Shown in pieces: positions 36,783 through 46,800 of a DNA stretch of 64,000 bases. How positions within the stretch are numbered: position 1 is the first letter of the stretch; each line of letters opens with the position of its first letter. The DNA is from Pseudaminobacter sp047739745 (GTDB lineage Bacteria > Pseudomonadota > Alphaproteobacteria > Rhizobiales > Rhizobiaceae). Both the position numbers and the translations under genes were made by a program. The stretch spans positions 1 through 64,000 of the forward strand of contig NZ_JBLLVA010000020.1 in NCBI RefSeq assembly GCF_047739745.1, read 5' to 3'. Below the pieces are notes generated by a model that was given only the letters and a program-made list of their open reading frames with translations, had not been told where the DNA came from and made no database searches.

Positions 36783-38770
36783 ATCGCGGCCGGGCTTGTC
36801 TTGCCCTCCCCCTGTCGGGAGCGGCGGGACGGCGCGCCGACACGCAGGCGTCTATCCGTCAGCGACACGGCTCCGCCCACCATCATGACCAGCGCACCAA
36901 GCCAGATCAGCGTTACCATCGGCTTCCACCACAAGCGCACGACAACGCCACCGTCGGACGTTTCATCTCCCAGCGATATATAGAGCTGGCTGAAACCCAT
37001 CGTCTTAATGCCGGCCTCGGTCGTGGGCATGCGTCTTGCGGGATAAAACCGCTTCGAAGATATGATTTGCGAGGAAGCGCTTCCATCTGTGCCGAGGAGT
37101 TCGAAGCGGCCGCGATCTTCGGTGAAATTCGGTCCCTGGAAAGGATGGAGTCTATCGAAACGAAGCGTATAGCCGGAAATATCGACGGTTTCGCCGGGCC
37201 GCATCGCCAGTATTTTTTCTGTCTCGAACGACACGACGCCGACAATGCCGAGCACGGAGAGGCCGACCCCAAGGTGTGCAAGGGCGGTCCCGAACATCGA
37301 GCGGGGCAAGCCTAGAAAGCGACGCAAGACAACGCCACTTGGAGCGCTGCCGACACCGGACTTCAGCGCCAGGTCTACCAAGGCACCCACGACGAGCCAG
37401 AAACCGAGCCCGATCCCGAGCGCAGCAAAGACGCTCGTACCATCGATGAATATCAACGTCGCCAGCACAGCAAGCAGCGCGGCAGCGAACGCCGCCATTA
37501 GCCTTTGCGCCGCGGCGTAGATATCGCCGCGCTTCCACGCCAAAAGCGGACCGAACGGAACGACAGCCAGCAGCGGAACCATCAGCGCCCCGAAGGTCAG
37601 ATTGAAGAACGGCGCCCCCACCGAAATCTTGTCACCGGAAATAGCTTCCACAACCAGCGGGTAGAGCGTGCCGATCAAGACGGTGGCCGCGGCCGTCGTC
37701 AGAAAGAGATTGTTCAGTACCAGCGCGCCTTCGCGCGAAATCGGCTGGAACATGCCGCCGCTCGCCAGAGTTCCGGCGCGCAGTGCGAACAGCGCGAGAG
37801 AACCGCCGATGAACAGGATCAGGATGCACAGTATGAAAATGCCCCGGCTCGGATCGGTTGCGAAAGCATGCACCGACGTCAGCACTCCGGAGCGAACAAG
37901 GAATGTGCCCAGCAGCGAAAGCGAGAATGTCAGGATCGCCAGAAGCAGCGTCCAGATTTTCAGCGCAGACCGCTTTTCCATGACAATGGCCGAGTGAAGC
38001 AAAGCCGTACCAGCCAGCCACGGCATGAAGGAGGCATTCTCCACCGGATCCCAGAACCAGAATCCGCCCCAGCCGAGCTCATAGTAAGCCCAATAGGATC
38101 CCATCGCTATGCCGCCGGTCAGGAACACCCAGGCCGCCAACGTCCACGGCCGCACCCAGCGCGCCCAGGCCGCGTCGATCTTCCCTTCGATGAGCGCCGC
38201 CACCGCAAACGAAAAGCACACGGAAAAGCCAACATAGCCGAGATAGAGAAGTGGCGGATGGATGGCGAGCCCTACGTCCTGGAGGATCGGGTTCAGATCG
38301 CGCCCCTCGATGGGTGCTGGAACTAGGCGTGCAAACGGATTCGACGTTGCCAGCACGAACAGGAAAAAGGCAGCTCCTATCCAACCTTGCACCGCAAGCA
38401 CGTTGGCCCGCAGCGTGGCCGGAAGATTGCTGCCAAATACGGCTACGAGCGATCCGAAAAACGTCAGGATCAGGATCCATAGCAGCATAGAGCCTTCATG
38501 ATTTCCCCAGGTGCCGGTGATCTTGAAAAGCATGGGCTTCAGCGAATGCGAATTCTCCCACACATTCGCGACCGAGAAATCTGACTGCACATAGGCCATC
38601 GTCAGCACGGCAAACGAAAGCGCGGTGAGGACGAAGCCGGTTATCGCCACAGGCCCGCCCACGGCCATCAGGCGTTCATTGCCGATCCGGGCTCCTACCA
38701 AGGGCACGACAGACTGAACGAGCGCCAGGGCGAAGGCAAGAACGAGCGCGAAATGACCTGTTTCAACCAT
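36779..38770 (-). CDS. cycK: Cytochrome c-type biogenesis protein CcmF/CycK
   Basis: A 663-residue multi-spanning haem lyase component with about fifteen helices. The haem-binding WWD domain reads WGGFWFWDPVENASFMPW, and conserved His residues flank it (for example SHSLKPML, AIHPPLLYLGY). It receives haem from CycJ and works with CycH and CycL. It starts 20 bases after cycJ. Confidence 0.96.
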   Translation of the reverse strand: MVETGHFALVLAFALALVQSVVPLVGARIGNERLMAVGGPVAITGFVLTALSFAVLTMAYVQSDFSVANVWENSHSLKPMLFKITGTWGNHEGSMLLWILILTFFGSLVAVFGSNLPATLRANVLAVQGWIGAAFFLFVLATSNPFARLVPAPIEGRDLNPILQDVGLAIHPPLLYLGYVGFSVCFSFAVAALIEGKIDAAWARWVRPWTLAAWVFLTGGIAMGSYWAYYELGWGGFWFWDPVENASFMPWLAGTALLHSAIVMEKRSALKIWTLLLAILTFSLSLLGTFLVRSGVLTSVHAFATDPSRGIFILCILILFIGGSLALFALRAGTLASGGMFQPISREGALVLNNLFLTTAAATVLIGTLYPLVVEAISGDKISVGAPFFNLTFGALMVPLLAVVPFGPLLAWKRGDIYAAAQRLMAAFAAALLAVLATLIFIDGTSVFAALGIGLGFWLVVGALVDLALKSGVGSAPSGVVLRRFLGLPRSMFGTALAHLGVGLSVLGIVGVVSFETEKILAMRPGETVDISGYTLRFDRLHPFQGPNFTEDRGRFELLGTDGSASSQIISSKRFYPARRMPTTEAGIKTMGFSQLYISLGDETSDGGVVVRLWWKPMVTLIWLGALVMMVGGAVSLTDRRLRVGAPSRRSRQGEGKTSPAAI

Positions 38771-38790
38771 GGCGATGCAACTTGCCCATT

Positions 38791-39225
38791 TCAGTTTTCC
38801 TGCCAGACACCCTTGGCCTTCAGGCCGTCGGCGACCTCCTTCGGCATATAGGTTTCGTCGTGCTTGGCCAGCACGCTATCGGCAACGAATTCCCCACTCG
38901 GGTCGAAGCTGCCTTCGGTGATCACACCCTGATCCTCGCGAAACAGGTCAGGCAGAATCCCGCTATAGGTCACCTTGACCGATTTTTCGTGGTCGGTCAC
39001 GGCAAAGCTCACTTCGGTCCCCTGCCCGCGTATAACGGTTCCCTTTTCGACCAACCCGCCCAACCGGATGCGCTGCCCAGGCTGAAGCGTTGCGGCCTGC
39101 AGATCGCCGGGCATGTAAAAATAGGATGCTTTCTGGCCGAGTGCGTAAAAGGTCAGAGCCGTCGCGGCGGCAAGGAACCCCGCGCCGGCTGCGATGATCG
39201 ACAATCTCTTCTGCTTGCGCGTCAT
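38791..39225 (-). CDS. cycJ: Haem chaperone CcmE/CycJ
   Basis: A 144-residue membrane-anchored periplasmic protein that carries haem to the lyase. One N-terminal helix (about 8-28) precedes a beta-barrel domain, and the covalent haem ligand H122 is in LAKHDETYMP with Y126. ATG 39225 has GGAG eight bases upstream; a GTG at 39234 overlaps the cycH stop and is an alternative. Confidence 0.95.
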   Translation of the reverse strand: MTRKQKRLSIIAAGAGFLAAATALTFYALGQKASYFYMPGDLQAATLQPGQRIRLGGLVEKGTVIRGQGTEVSFAVTDHEKSVKVTYSGILPDLFREDQGVITEGSFDPSGEFVADSVLAKHDETYMPKEVADGLKAKGVWQEN

Positions 39226-39230
39226 GCAAG

Positions 39231-40370
39231 TCACTCCGTCGCCGAAAGACCAAGGGTCGTTGCGAATTCGGCGAATTTCCGCCCGTCGTCGCTCGTCGCG
39301 CCCAACGCCGCAAGGCCCCGGTCGAGCGCCGCGCGCGCTTCGTCAGTCCTGCCAAGCACTACATAAGAGCGCACGAGACGCATCCAGCCCTCCGGATCGT
39401 TCGGGTTTTGGCGCAGCTTTTCGTCGAGCCCGGCCACCATCGTCTCGATCATGGCGTTTCTGTCTGCCGGCGCCATCGAGGCAGCGGCATCGATATCATC
39501 CGCAGTCGGGCCGGGTGCTCCTGTATCCCCGCTTGATGCGGCAATACGGTTCTTCATCTCGGCCAATGCCTGCCCGACGGGTTCTTTCCAAGGTGAATCA
39601 TTGGGCAAGGCCGCCAGCATGGCCTCCCAGGCCTTGATCGCTTCAGCCGGCTTGCCATCCTGAACAAGGGCGGTCGCCAGATAGAATTTTGCCTTGGGCT
39701 GATCCTTGTCCAGTATCAGAGCTTGCTCGAAAGCGCGTTGCGCCTCGGCGGACACAACACCACCCCCGGCGTTTGTTAGAGCTTCGCCAAGCCCCGCTTC
39801 ACGGATGGCGGTGGAGCCCTGCAGCCGGATCGCATTGCGATACGCCGTGACTGCCTCATCAAATCGGCCAAGTCTCGAATAGATCGGCGCCAGCACGTCC
39901 CATCCCCGGCCGTCTTGCGGATTGGCGGCGAGATGGCCTTCGGCCCGCGCGATCAGTTCGTCGACTGAGCTCTCGCTGGGATTTTGAGCGAGCCGCTCCT
40001 GCAAAGGTTGGGAAGGCAGGTCCGGCGATCCGATCGCCGCGTAAAGCCCCCAGCTAACCAGGGGAACGGCCAGAACCGCGACGGCGCCAAGGCTGCGCCC
40101 TATAAGCGGCAAGCTTTGAGTCTTTGCCGAGGGCGCATCGCCACCTGCCCTGATGATGCGCCGTGCAATCTCCGCTCGCGCCTGCTCCGCATCCTCCGGC
40201 CTGATCAGGCCGCGGGCCGCGTCACGATCAAGTTCCGCCAACTGGTCGCGATAGACCTCTATATCATGCGAGTTGTCGGCGAATTCGCTCTTTGGGCGGC
40301 TGGCCAATGGCAGCAAAACCGCCAAGCTGGCACCGAGTGTAAGCAGGGCGGCAACGAACCAGAAAACCAT
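39231..40370 (-). CDS. cycH: Cytochrome c maturation protein CcmI/CycH
   Basis: A 379-residue apocytochrome chaperone. Two membrane helices (about 1-22 and 95-115) flank a cytoplasmic loop with the CcmI signature (DQLAELDRDAARGLI). The large periplasmic part is made of TPR repeats (about 145-370) that bind the C-terminal helix of apocytochrome c. First gene of cycHJKL. Confidence 0.93.
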   Translation of the reverse strand: MVFWFVAALLTLGASLAVLLPLASRPKSEFADNSHDIEVYRDQLAELDRDAARGLIRPEDAEQARAEIARRIIRAGGDAPSAKTQSLPLIGRSLGAVAVLAVPLVSWGLYAAIGSPDLPSQPLQERLAQNPSESSVDELIARAEGHLAANPQDGRGWDVLAPIYSRLGRFDEAVTAYRNAIRLQGSTAIREAGLGEALTNAGGGVVSAEAQRAFEQALILDKDQPKAKFYLATALVQDGKPAEAIKAWEAMLAALPNDSPWKEPVGQALAEMKNRIAASSGDTGAPGPTADDIDAAASMAPADRNAMIETMVAGLDEKLRQNPNDPEGWMRLVRSYVVLGRTDEARAALDRGLAALGATSDDGRKFAEFATTLGLSATE

Positions 40371-40440
40371 GCTCGTCTAAATAGCGCCAGCGAGGCTCTA
40401 TGCCAACATGACTGACCTGCGGCTGATTGACGGAGGCAGT

Positions 40441-40893
40441 TCAGGTGAGTGGGGTCCAGCTACCATCCGTATTCCGGCAAGCCGTGCCCCTCGCACTCCG
40501 TGACTGACCGCCGGAGAATATGGTGTGCGTGTATTGCCGGCAGTCCTGCGACCCGACGCGATAGGGCTGCCCCGCCACCACCTGGCCGCCACGCGCCGAT
40601 TGCTCGCTTTTCCACGAAACGGGCTGGCCACTTTGCGTGTATTCGAGGGCACGGTATTCCGCTTCCAGCGCTTTGCGGCGTTCGCGATCATCCAGGGCGC
40701 CACCGATCGGCCCGCCAATCAGACCGCCGCCCATCGCGCTGATGATCGTCGAGGCAACCTTGCCGTTGGCGGAACTTTCCTGGGTGCCGGCGAGGCCGCT
40801 TACGATAGAACCAGCTTTCGTGTTTCCCAGCCCAGTCGTCGTGCATCCCGTGACGGCCAGCAGTGCGGCAACCATCGCCACGCGAATAATCAT
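40441..40893 (-). CDS. Surface-antigen-like outer membrane lipoprotein
   Basis: A 150-residue lipoprotein: signal peptide with lipobox LLAVTGC (Cys 17), then a glycine-zipper segment (SAMGGGLIGGPIGGALDD) and a C-terminal domain with two Cys (DCRQYTHTI, TACRNTDGSW). This layout matches the 17-kDa rickettsial surface-antigen family. ATG 40893 gives the best signal peptide. It lies between feuQ and cycH, as I recall in Sinorhizobium. Confidence 0.85.
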   Translation of the reverse strand: MIIRVAMVAALLAVTGCTTTGLGNTKAGSIVSGLAGTQESSANGKVASTIISAMGGGLIGGPIGGALDDRERRKALEAEYRALEYTQSGQPVSWKSEQSARGGQVVAGQPYRVGSQDCRQYTHTIFSGGQSRSARGTACRNTDGSWTPLT

Positions 40894-40949
40894 GCTTCCC
40901 ACCATTTTGCCCGACAATCAAAGACTTGGACGTCGCGTTAGTGTGGATA

Positions 40950-40969
40950 TTTGGCCGAAATTTGGCCGC
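40950..40969 (-). promoter_or_regulatory. Tandem TTTGGCCG repeats, 11-bp spacing
   Basis: TTTGGCCG occurs at 40950-40957 and 40961-40968, one helical turn apart, 57 bases before the lipoprotein gene. This spacing fits a dimer of an OmpR-family regulator; FeuP is encoded next door. No other copy was noticed. Confidence 0.4.
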
Positions 40970-40992
40970 TCAGTTGCTACCTACAACAGAGT

Positions 40993-42369
40993 CTATTGCG
41001 CACTTCGCAGTTGCACAACCGCCCTTAACCCACCCATCGCCGACCTTTCCAGCAGGAACTTTCCGCCATATTCGTTCACGAGATCCGCAACGATCGCCAA
41101 ACCTAGTCCTGTTCCGGGTTTGGTTTCGTCAAGACGCCTCCCGCGTTTCATCGCTTCCTTGGCCTTGTCCTCCGGAATCCCGGGCCCGTCATCCTCTATG
41201 GCGATCGAAAACCGCAAATCCGCTTTCTCCTGCTGAGCGCCGGTTTCCGCCGATATGCGAACCGTGCTTCTTGCCCACTTCATAGCGTTCTCCAGAAGAT
41301 TCCCGAGAATTTCTTCCAGATCCTCACGCTCGCCCGCAAACAGGATTTCCGTTGTCGGCAACGTCACTATCATGCGCGTGCCGGGGTTCAGTTTTTCGAT
41401 GACACGCGCCATTCGCCGAAGGAGCGGCAGGACTGGGGTGCGAAAGACCACGCTGTCACGCTGGGCCGCCACTCGCGCACGCTGAAGATAGTGTTCCACC
41501 TGCCCTTGCATGGCCGACGCCTGAACGGTGATCAGCTCGCCTTTTGCACCGCCCAGGGCGCGCGCCTCGTTCAGAAGAACGGCGAGTGGCGTTTTGAGTG
41601 AGTGCGCCAGATTTCCAACCTGGGTGCGCGACCGTTCGACGATGCGTCGGTTGTTTTCAATCAAGGCATTGGTCTCAGCGGCGAGTGGTTCGATCTCGGC
41701 GGGAAAGGTGCCATCCAGCCGATGAGCCCTGCCCTCGCGCACCATCGCCAGCGCCTCGCGAACCCGACCGAGAGGCCTCAGGCCTAGAAGGATGGCAAGC
41801 GCATTGATCGCAATCATCCCGAAGCCGAAAAGAGTGAGATAGGTCAGCAATCGTCGCTCGAAAACGCCGATCTCCTCTTCGAGTTCGCTGCGGTTGCCCA
41901 TGACGCGAAAGCGCGCGATGCGGTTCTTGGTATCCAGCACGAATTCGCTTTCGAGAACTTCCAATTGTTCTCCCGCCGGGCCTTGTACAGAGTAACTGCG
42001 CTGGAACGCGCTATTGAACGCGATCTCGCTGACCGGCGGCGAAACGACCGCACGCGTCATCGACAAGGACCGCACGATTCCGCTCAAACCGGGCGAGACA
42101 GGCTCGACTGCCCAGTACCATCCTGAATTCGGCTCCGAGAATCTGAGATCTCCGAGATTTGGGGCGCCGGTCAGGATACCGGTTTCCGAAACGCCCACCG
42201 ATCCGATCAGGTTGAACAGATGCGCCGACAGGAGGCTTTCAAAGCCTCGTTCGCTGGTCTGGCGATAAAGTGCAGCAATCACCGTGTAAATGACAATGAG
42301 CGCTACGATCGCCCACACGGTGGAAAATGCGACGACGCGAAATGCCAGCGAACGTGGGGCGAGCCTCAT
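40993..42369 (-). CDS. feuQ: FeuQ-like sensor histidine kinase
   Basis: A 458-residue inner-membrane kinase, PhoQ-like in layout. Two helices (about 10-35 and 175-197) bracket a periplasmic sensing domain; a HAMP segment leads to H256 (NLAHSLKTPLAVLL), and the ATPase domain has GNLLENAMKWA, EDDGPGIPEDK and GTGLGLAIVADLV. In Sinorhizobium FeuPQ is an osmosensory pair needed for cyclic glucan export. Paired with feuP 43 bases upstream. Confidence 0.88.
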   Translation of the reverse strand: MRLAPRSLAFRVVAFSTVWAIVALIVIYTVIAALYRQTSERGFESLLSAHLFNLIGSVGVSETGILTGAPNLGDLRFSEPNSGWYWAVEPVSPGLSGIVRSLSMTRAVVSPPVSEIAFNSAFQRSYSVQGPAGEQLEVLESEFVLDTKNRIARFRVMGNRSELEEEIGVFERRLLTYLTLFGFGMIAINALAILLGLRPLGRVREALAMVREGRAHRLDGTFPAEIEPLAAETNALIENNRRIVERSRTQVGNLAHSLKTPLAVLLNEARALGGAKGELITVQASAMQGQVEHYLQRARVAAQRDSVVFRTPVLPLLRRMARVIEKLNPGTRMIVTLPTTEILFAGEREDLEEILGNLLENAMKWARSTVRISAETGAQQEKADLRFSIAIEDDGPGIPEDKAKEAMKRGRRLDETKPGTGLGLAIVADLVNEYGGKFLLERSAMGGLRAVVQLRSAQ

Positions 42370-42412
42370 CGCTTACGACCACTTGCTGTCGTGACCGCCA
42401 CAGCGGTTTGCG

Positions 42413-43078
42413 TCACGCGTCCGGCTCACGCATTCGGTATCCCATACCCCGCACGGTCTCGATCATGTCGATTCCCATCTTCTTGCGCAGCCGCCCGACA
42501 AAGACTTCGATCGTGTTGGAATCGCGGTCGAAATCCTGGTCGTAAAGGTGCTCGACAAGTTCGGTCCGCGACACGACCTCGCCCATGTGATGCATCAGAT
42601 AGGCAAGCAGCCTGAATTCATGCGAAGTCAGCTTGAGGGGCACTCCATCGACATCAGCCTTCGAAGCCTTGGTGTCGAGCCGCAGCGGGCCGCATGAAAG
42701 TTCTGACGACGCGTGACCCGCAGCCCGCCTTATCAGCGCCCGCACCCGTGCCAACACCTCCTCGATATGGAACGGCTTGGTCACGTAATCATCGGCGCCG
42801 GCATCTATTCCCGACACCTTGTCGCTCCACCTGTCACGCGCGGTCAGGATCAGCACCGGCATTTTTCGGCCGTCACGACGCCAGCGCTCCACGACGCTGA
42901 TGCCGTCGATCTGAGGCAGGCCGATATCCAGAACCACCGCATCATAAGGTTCGGTATCGCCGAGAAAGTGTCCTTCCTCGCCGTCGAACGCTCGGTCCAC
43001 GACATAGCCGGCGTCCACCAGGGCGTCCGAAACCTGGCGATTCAGTTCCTTGTCGTCTTCAACCACCAGTATGCGCAT
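42413..43078 (-). CDS. feuP: FeuP-like OmpR-type response regulator
   Basis: A 221-residue regulator with receiver (MRILVVEDDKELN, phospho-acceptor D51 in VVLDIGLP, switch Lys in YVTKPFHIEE) and winged-helix domain (LTSHEFRLLAYLMHHMG, NTIEVFVGRLRKKMG). ATG 43078 is the conserved family start; the longer frame upstream is not used. Followed by its kinase gene. Confidence 0.9.
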   Translation of the reverse strand: MRILVVEDDKELNRQVSDALVDAGYVVDRAFDGEEGHFLGDTEPYDAVVLDIGLPQIDGISVVERWRRDGRKMPVLILTARDRWSDKVSGIDAGADDYVTKPFHIEEVLARVRALIRRAAGHASSELSCGPLRLDTKASKADVDGVPLKLTSHEFRLLAYLMHHMGEVVSRTELVEHLYDQDFDRDSNTIEVFVGRLRKKMGIDMIETVRGMGYRMREPDA

Positions 43079-43154
43079 GCGGCAGAACCTGTTGTCGGAA
43101 TCAAAGCCTGATATAGGCCGATTCCGGCAGATGGCGAAATGGTCCAGCCACCGC

Positions 43155-43460
43155 TCAGCCTTGAGGAACGACGAATTCCGCGCGCCGTGGACGCTCGCCA
43201 TCCTTGCCGGGAACCAGAACGACGATTACGCAAACCGGCTGGCCACCTTGCGTGGAGGGGCTGGCCTTGGCCAACGTTCCGCCGTTTTGGGCAGCGACCT
43301 GTTGGCCGATGGCATAGCAGTCCGCCGACACCCTCACCACAGGGCTCGGCGGCGAAAATCCAGGTGCGCTTACCGGCGCCGCAAACGCCTGCGGCACAAG
43401 CAGCAGAACAGCGCAAAGCACAGTTGTTGCAGTCCGGAGAAGTGTGTTTGGCGTTTTCAT
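43155..43460 (-). CDS. Small periplasmic protein, candidate FeuN
   Basis: A 101-residue secreted protein: signal peptide (about 1-27, ending QAFAAP) and a 74-residue mature domain with two Cys (ADCYAIGQQVAAQNGG, QPVCVIVVLVP) resembling a PepSY-like fold. It lies directly upstream of feuPQ, 76 bases from feuP. In Sinorhizobium a small periplasmic protein, FeuN, inhibits FeuQ from this position. Position and size fit; sequence identity could not be tested, so no symbol is given. Confidence 0.65.
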   Translation of the reverse strand: MKTPNTLLRTATTVLCAVLLLVPQAFAAPVSAPGFSPPSPVVRVSADCYAIGQQVAAQNGGTLAKASPSTQGGQPVCVIVVLVPGKDGERPRRAEFVVPQG

Positions 43461-43573
43461 AGCGTTTGTCTTAACCGATCGCTGCTGAACGCGAAATGAA
43501 TGGATAAACAAACACATGCTTTCGCGCACAAGTCAAAGCTACTGTGGTGGATTTCCGGCCGATAGCGGGCGCC

Positions 43574-43780
43574 CTACGCGATCCTGTTCCTTGCCAGAAG
43601 CCGACCGACAACGGCGCCGGCGCCTGCCAGCGCAGAGACAAGCTGCAATGCGGTGTCCAGGAGTGCCGCTTGATCCACGTCGTCGATCGGCACGCCGATC
43701 AGTCCGCCCGATGCCGAAAGCACCGCGATCAGTGCGGCCCATATCGTACGCGACATATACCAGGGTTTGTCGGCGACCAT
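43574..43780 (-). CDS. Holin-sized membrane protein downstream of the GTA cluster
   Basis: A 68-residue protein with two hydrophobic segments (TIWAALIAVLSASGGLIGV and LQLVSALAGAGAVVGRLLA) and a basic C-terminus. AAGGAGAC precedes ATG 43780. It begins 47 bases after the g15 stop on the same strand, so it is likely co-transcribed with the GTA. The shape fits a holin or small phage membrane protein; the function is not shown. Confidence 0.6.
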   Translation of the reverse strand: MVADKPWYMSRTIWAALIAVLSASGGLIGVPIDDVDQAALLDTALQLVSALAGAGAVVGRLLARNRIA

Positions 43781-43827
43781 TGCCGTCTCCTTCATCGACT
43801 GATTGTTCATGTTTGAGATTTGAGCAG

Positions 43828-46800
43828 TCAAAGCAGCAGCAGCCGGCGCGTCGCCGGAATACCCCATCCGGAAGAGCGGCTTAGCTGCATGACTGTCAGG
43901 TCGATCGCGATCGGCAGCGGCCCGAGGTCAGTTGCGATGCTTGCCGCTGGATAGAGCCAAGTCGGCTCCGAGGTATGTTCGGTGCGAACGGTTCCGCCGC
44001 CTGCCGCGGCAATGACGATTTGATACTGCTCGCTTTCTTCGCCAAGCGGTATTTCGCTTGCCGCCCAGCTATCCGCATCGATCCTTCCGCGCCTTATCCA
44101 GGACAGCGCCTGATCGCCATTCGCCTGTTTTATCGCCTTGAGATGAACGGGCGACAGCGGCATGCCGGCTCGAAGCCCGCCGGTTTCCAGTTGCGTGACA
44201 TAGTTGACGCTGGAAAAATCCGCCACCACCGGTCCCGCCCGCCAATTGAGCGGCAGCCCGATCTCACCGGCAAGCAGTCCTGCAGGCTGTACTGCCTCGT
44301 CGAGAAGCACGAAGCTCGCGCCTGAAGCAGCACCAGCGTCCATCGCGTCGTTGGTCCCTAGCTGGCCGCGAAGAAGGCTGGTCAGCCGCCACATATTGGC
44401 GGAAATCTCCTCCGCCATCTGGAACTGCACGATCTCCCAAACACCGATGTTCGATTGGATCGCCGCCGCATTGGCGCCGTTCAGCAATTGCAGTCGGCTA
44501 ACGCTGGCGACCTCGCTATCGAACAGTTCAACAAGAATGGAGTTCGACTGGTCGAATCTTCCCTGAACCCCGCCCGGCAATGCGTCCACCAGTCGCCCGA
44601 CACTTGCAGCGTGGCTGATCGTGTTGCGCTGCGCGAACCCCGTCTCCTCAGGCGAAGCGAACAGAAGCTGCCTTCGCCACGGCTTTTGCCAGATCGCCAC
44701 GCGAAAGTGATCCTGCAGCGCAACGCCACTCGAACTCGCCGGCAGGTCGAGGAATTGGGCATAGGGCTGGCCGACGATCACCGGTACGTCCGGTATCGGC
44801 CGGCCGCCCGATGAGTTCCATGCCGTCGGAACGGATCTGGCCATCTGCTTCGCCGTGACCCGGCGAACCAATCCATCTTCGATCTCGGTCACCAGAAAAT
44901 CAGAGCTCAGCCCTGACTGCGGCAGGCGCACGACCGCTCCTGGAAGGACATCGCCACCCGGAGCAGGAATTGCGAATGTAATGGCCTCACGTTCCGACCA
45001 GATACGCCGCATCCGATCGCCTAGTAACGCCCGCCCCTGCTCCGCCTCCAGAACGCCGGGAAACTCGGTGATTTGCTGGCGGCTCCCCGATGCACCGAAG
45101 CGGCTGTTTCTCACCGAGGCTGTCTGGTATTCGGCGAGCGGATCACGAAATGCGAGGATAGCCTCAGCCGGAAGTTGATGGTCGGGCGCCCGCACTACCT
45201 GGAGAACTGCATTCTCGGCATCATCGGCCAGTTCCGTGATGGTAATTGGCGGCCGGTATAGATCGTTTCTGCGAAACACCAGACGACCAGCGCTTTCGCT
45301 GACGCCGAGATCGAACAGATTGACGATCGGCTCAAGCGAAGAACGCGCAGAGGCAGGATTTGAGATCACATACCCGTCGACGGTTCCGACCGCATCGGAG
45401 ACATCGGCCGGCGATAAGCCGTGATCCTTCAGAATTTCATTGATCAGACCGCCGACGCTCGGGCTCGAGAGTCGTCCATTCAGCCAATGCCCGCGATGCC
45501 AATTGCTACCGTCCGACCACATGTCCTCGCGCAGCGGGAAAGCCGGAAAGGGTCGAGCGTCCCATGCCCACAGGTAGATCCGCGATGCATCCACCATTCG
45601 CCCACCATAGAGCGACGAGATCGGATTCTCCGTGTCGACAAAACTCGGATCGTCTGGATTCCACCTTCCGGCGTGGGCTTCCAGAAACCGCCGCTGCGCC
45701 GCATCCGAGCGGCCACCATCGGAAAAATAAGGAACGGCGCCTTCCACTGATTTCGGATCGGGAAATACATTCGGCTGGTTCGGTCCCTTGTCGACAGCCG
45801 GACATCCCAGTTCCGTGAACCATATCGGCTTGGAACCGGGTACCCACGCGGTCGGTTGCGCCGCCTCGACACCGTTGATGCGCTGATGATGGACATTGCC
45901 CCACCAATTGACCAGATCCTTGTAGCGATAGACCCACGGCTTGCCATAGGCGCCATCGGTAATCGGCGAACGCTCGCGCCTCTCGCGAGCTTCCGCGGAA
46001 GGATAATACCAGTCATAGCCCTCGCCGCCGGCAATCGCCGCGCGCAACCCCGCCAGATCGTATGGCCCGCTCAGCCCGTCGGGATTCGGCGCGGAATAAT
46101 CGGTGTCACGCCAGTCGGACAATGGCATGTAGTTGTCGATGCCGACAGCATCCACCGCCGGATGAGCCCATAGCGTGTCGAGGTGAAAATACACATCGCC
46201 GCTGCCGTCCGCCGGCTGATGGCCGAAATACTCACTCCAGTCCGCACCATAGGTAATCGCCGTGCCGGACCCCACAATTGCACGCACGTCAGCGGCCAAT
46301 GCGCAAAGCGCCTCGACGAACGGAAAACTATCATTCTGGTCCCGCAGCGTCGTCAGACCCAGAAACTCGGTTCCTACCAAAAAGGCATCCACCCCGCCTG
46401 CCAATACAGCCAAATGCGCGAAATGCAGTATGAACCGCCGGTAACCCCAGTCGTCAGCCGCGCCACCGAACAGGATCGTACCTCCGGACGGCTGGAACTC
46501 ACCTTGCCTGGCTGCGCCGCAAAAACTTTCCACCTGTATGCGCGCAGTCGCGGTCCGTTCCGCGCTTGCTGGTTGCATCGGGGCGGGATGCGAGGTGATG
46601 CGGCCACGCCAGGGATAAGGCGGCTGCGAAGAACCGCCATAGGGATTCGGCAGTGTGTTGGCGGCCGCTATATCCATCATCACGAACGGGTAGAGCGTGA
46701 CTTTCAATCCCCGAGCCCTGATCTCCTTGATCGCGGCCACGACGCTGCTGTCCGATGGCGAGCCGCCATAGGCGGCCCCTCCGTTGTGGTAGGATACGAC

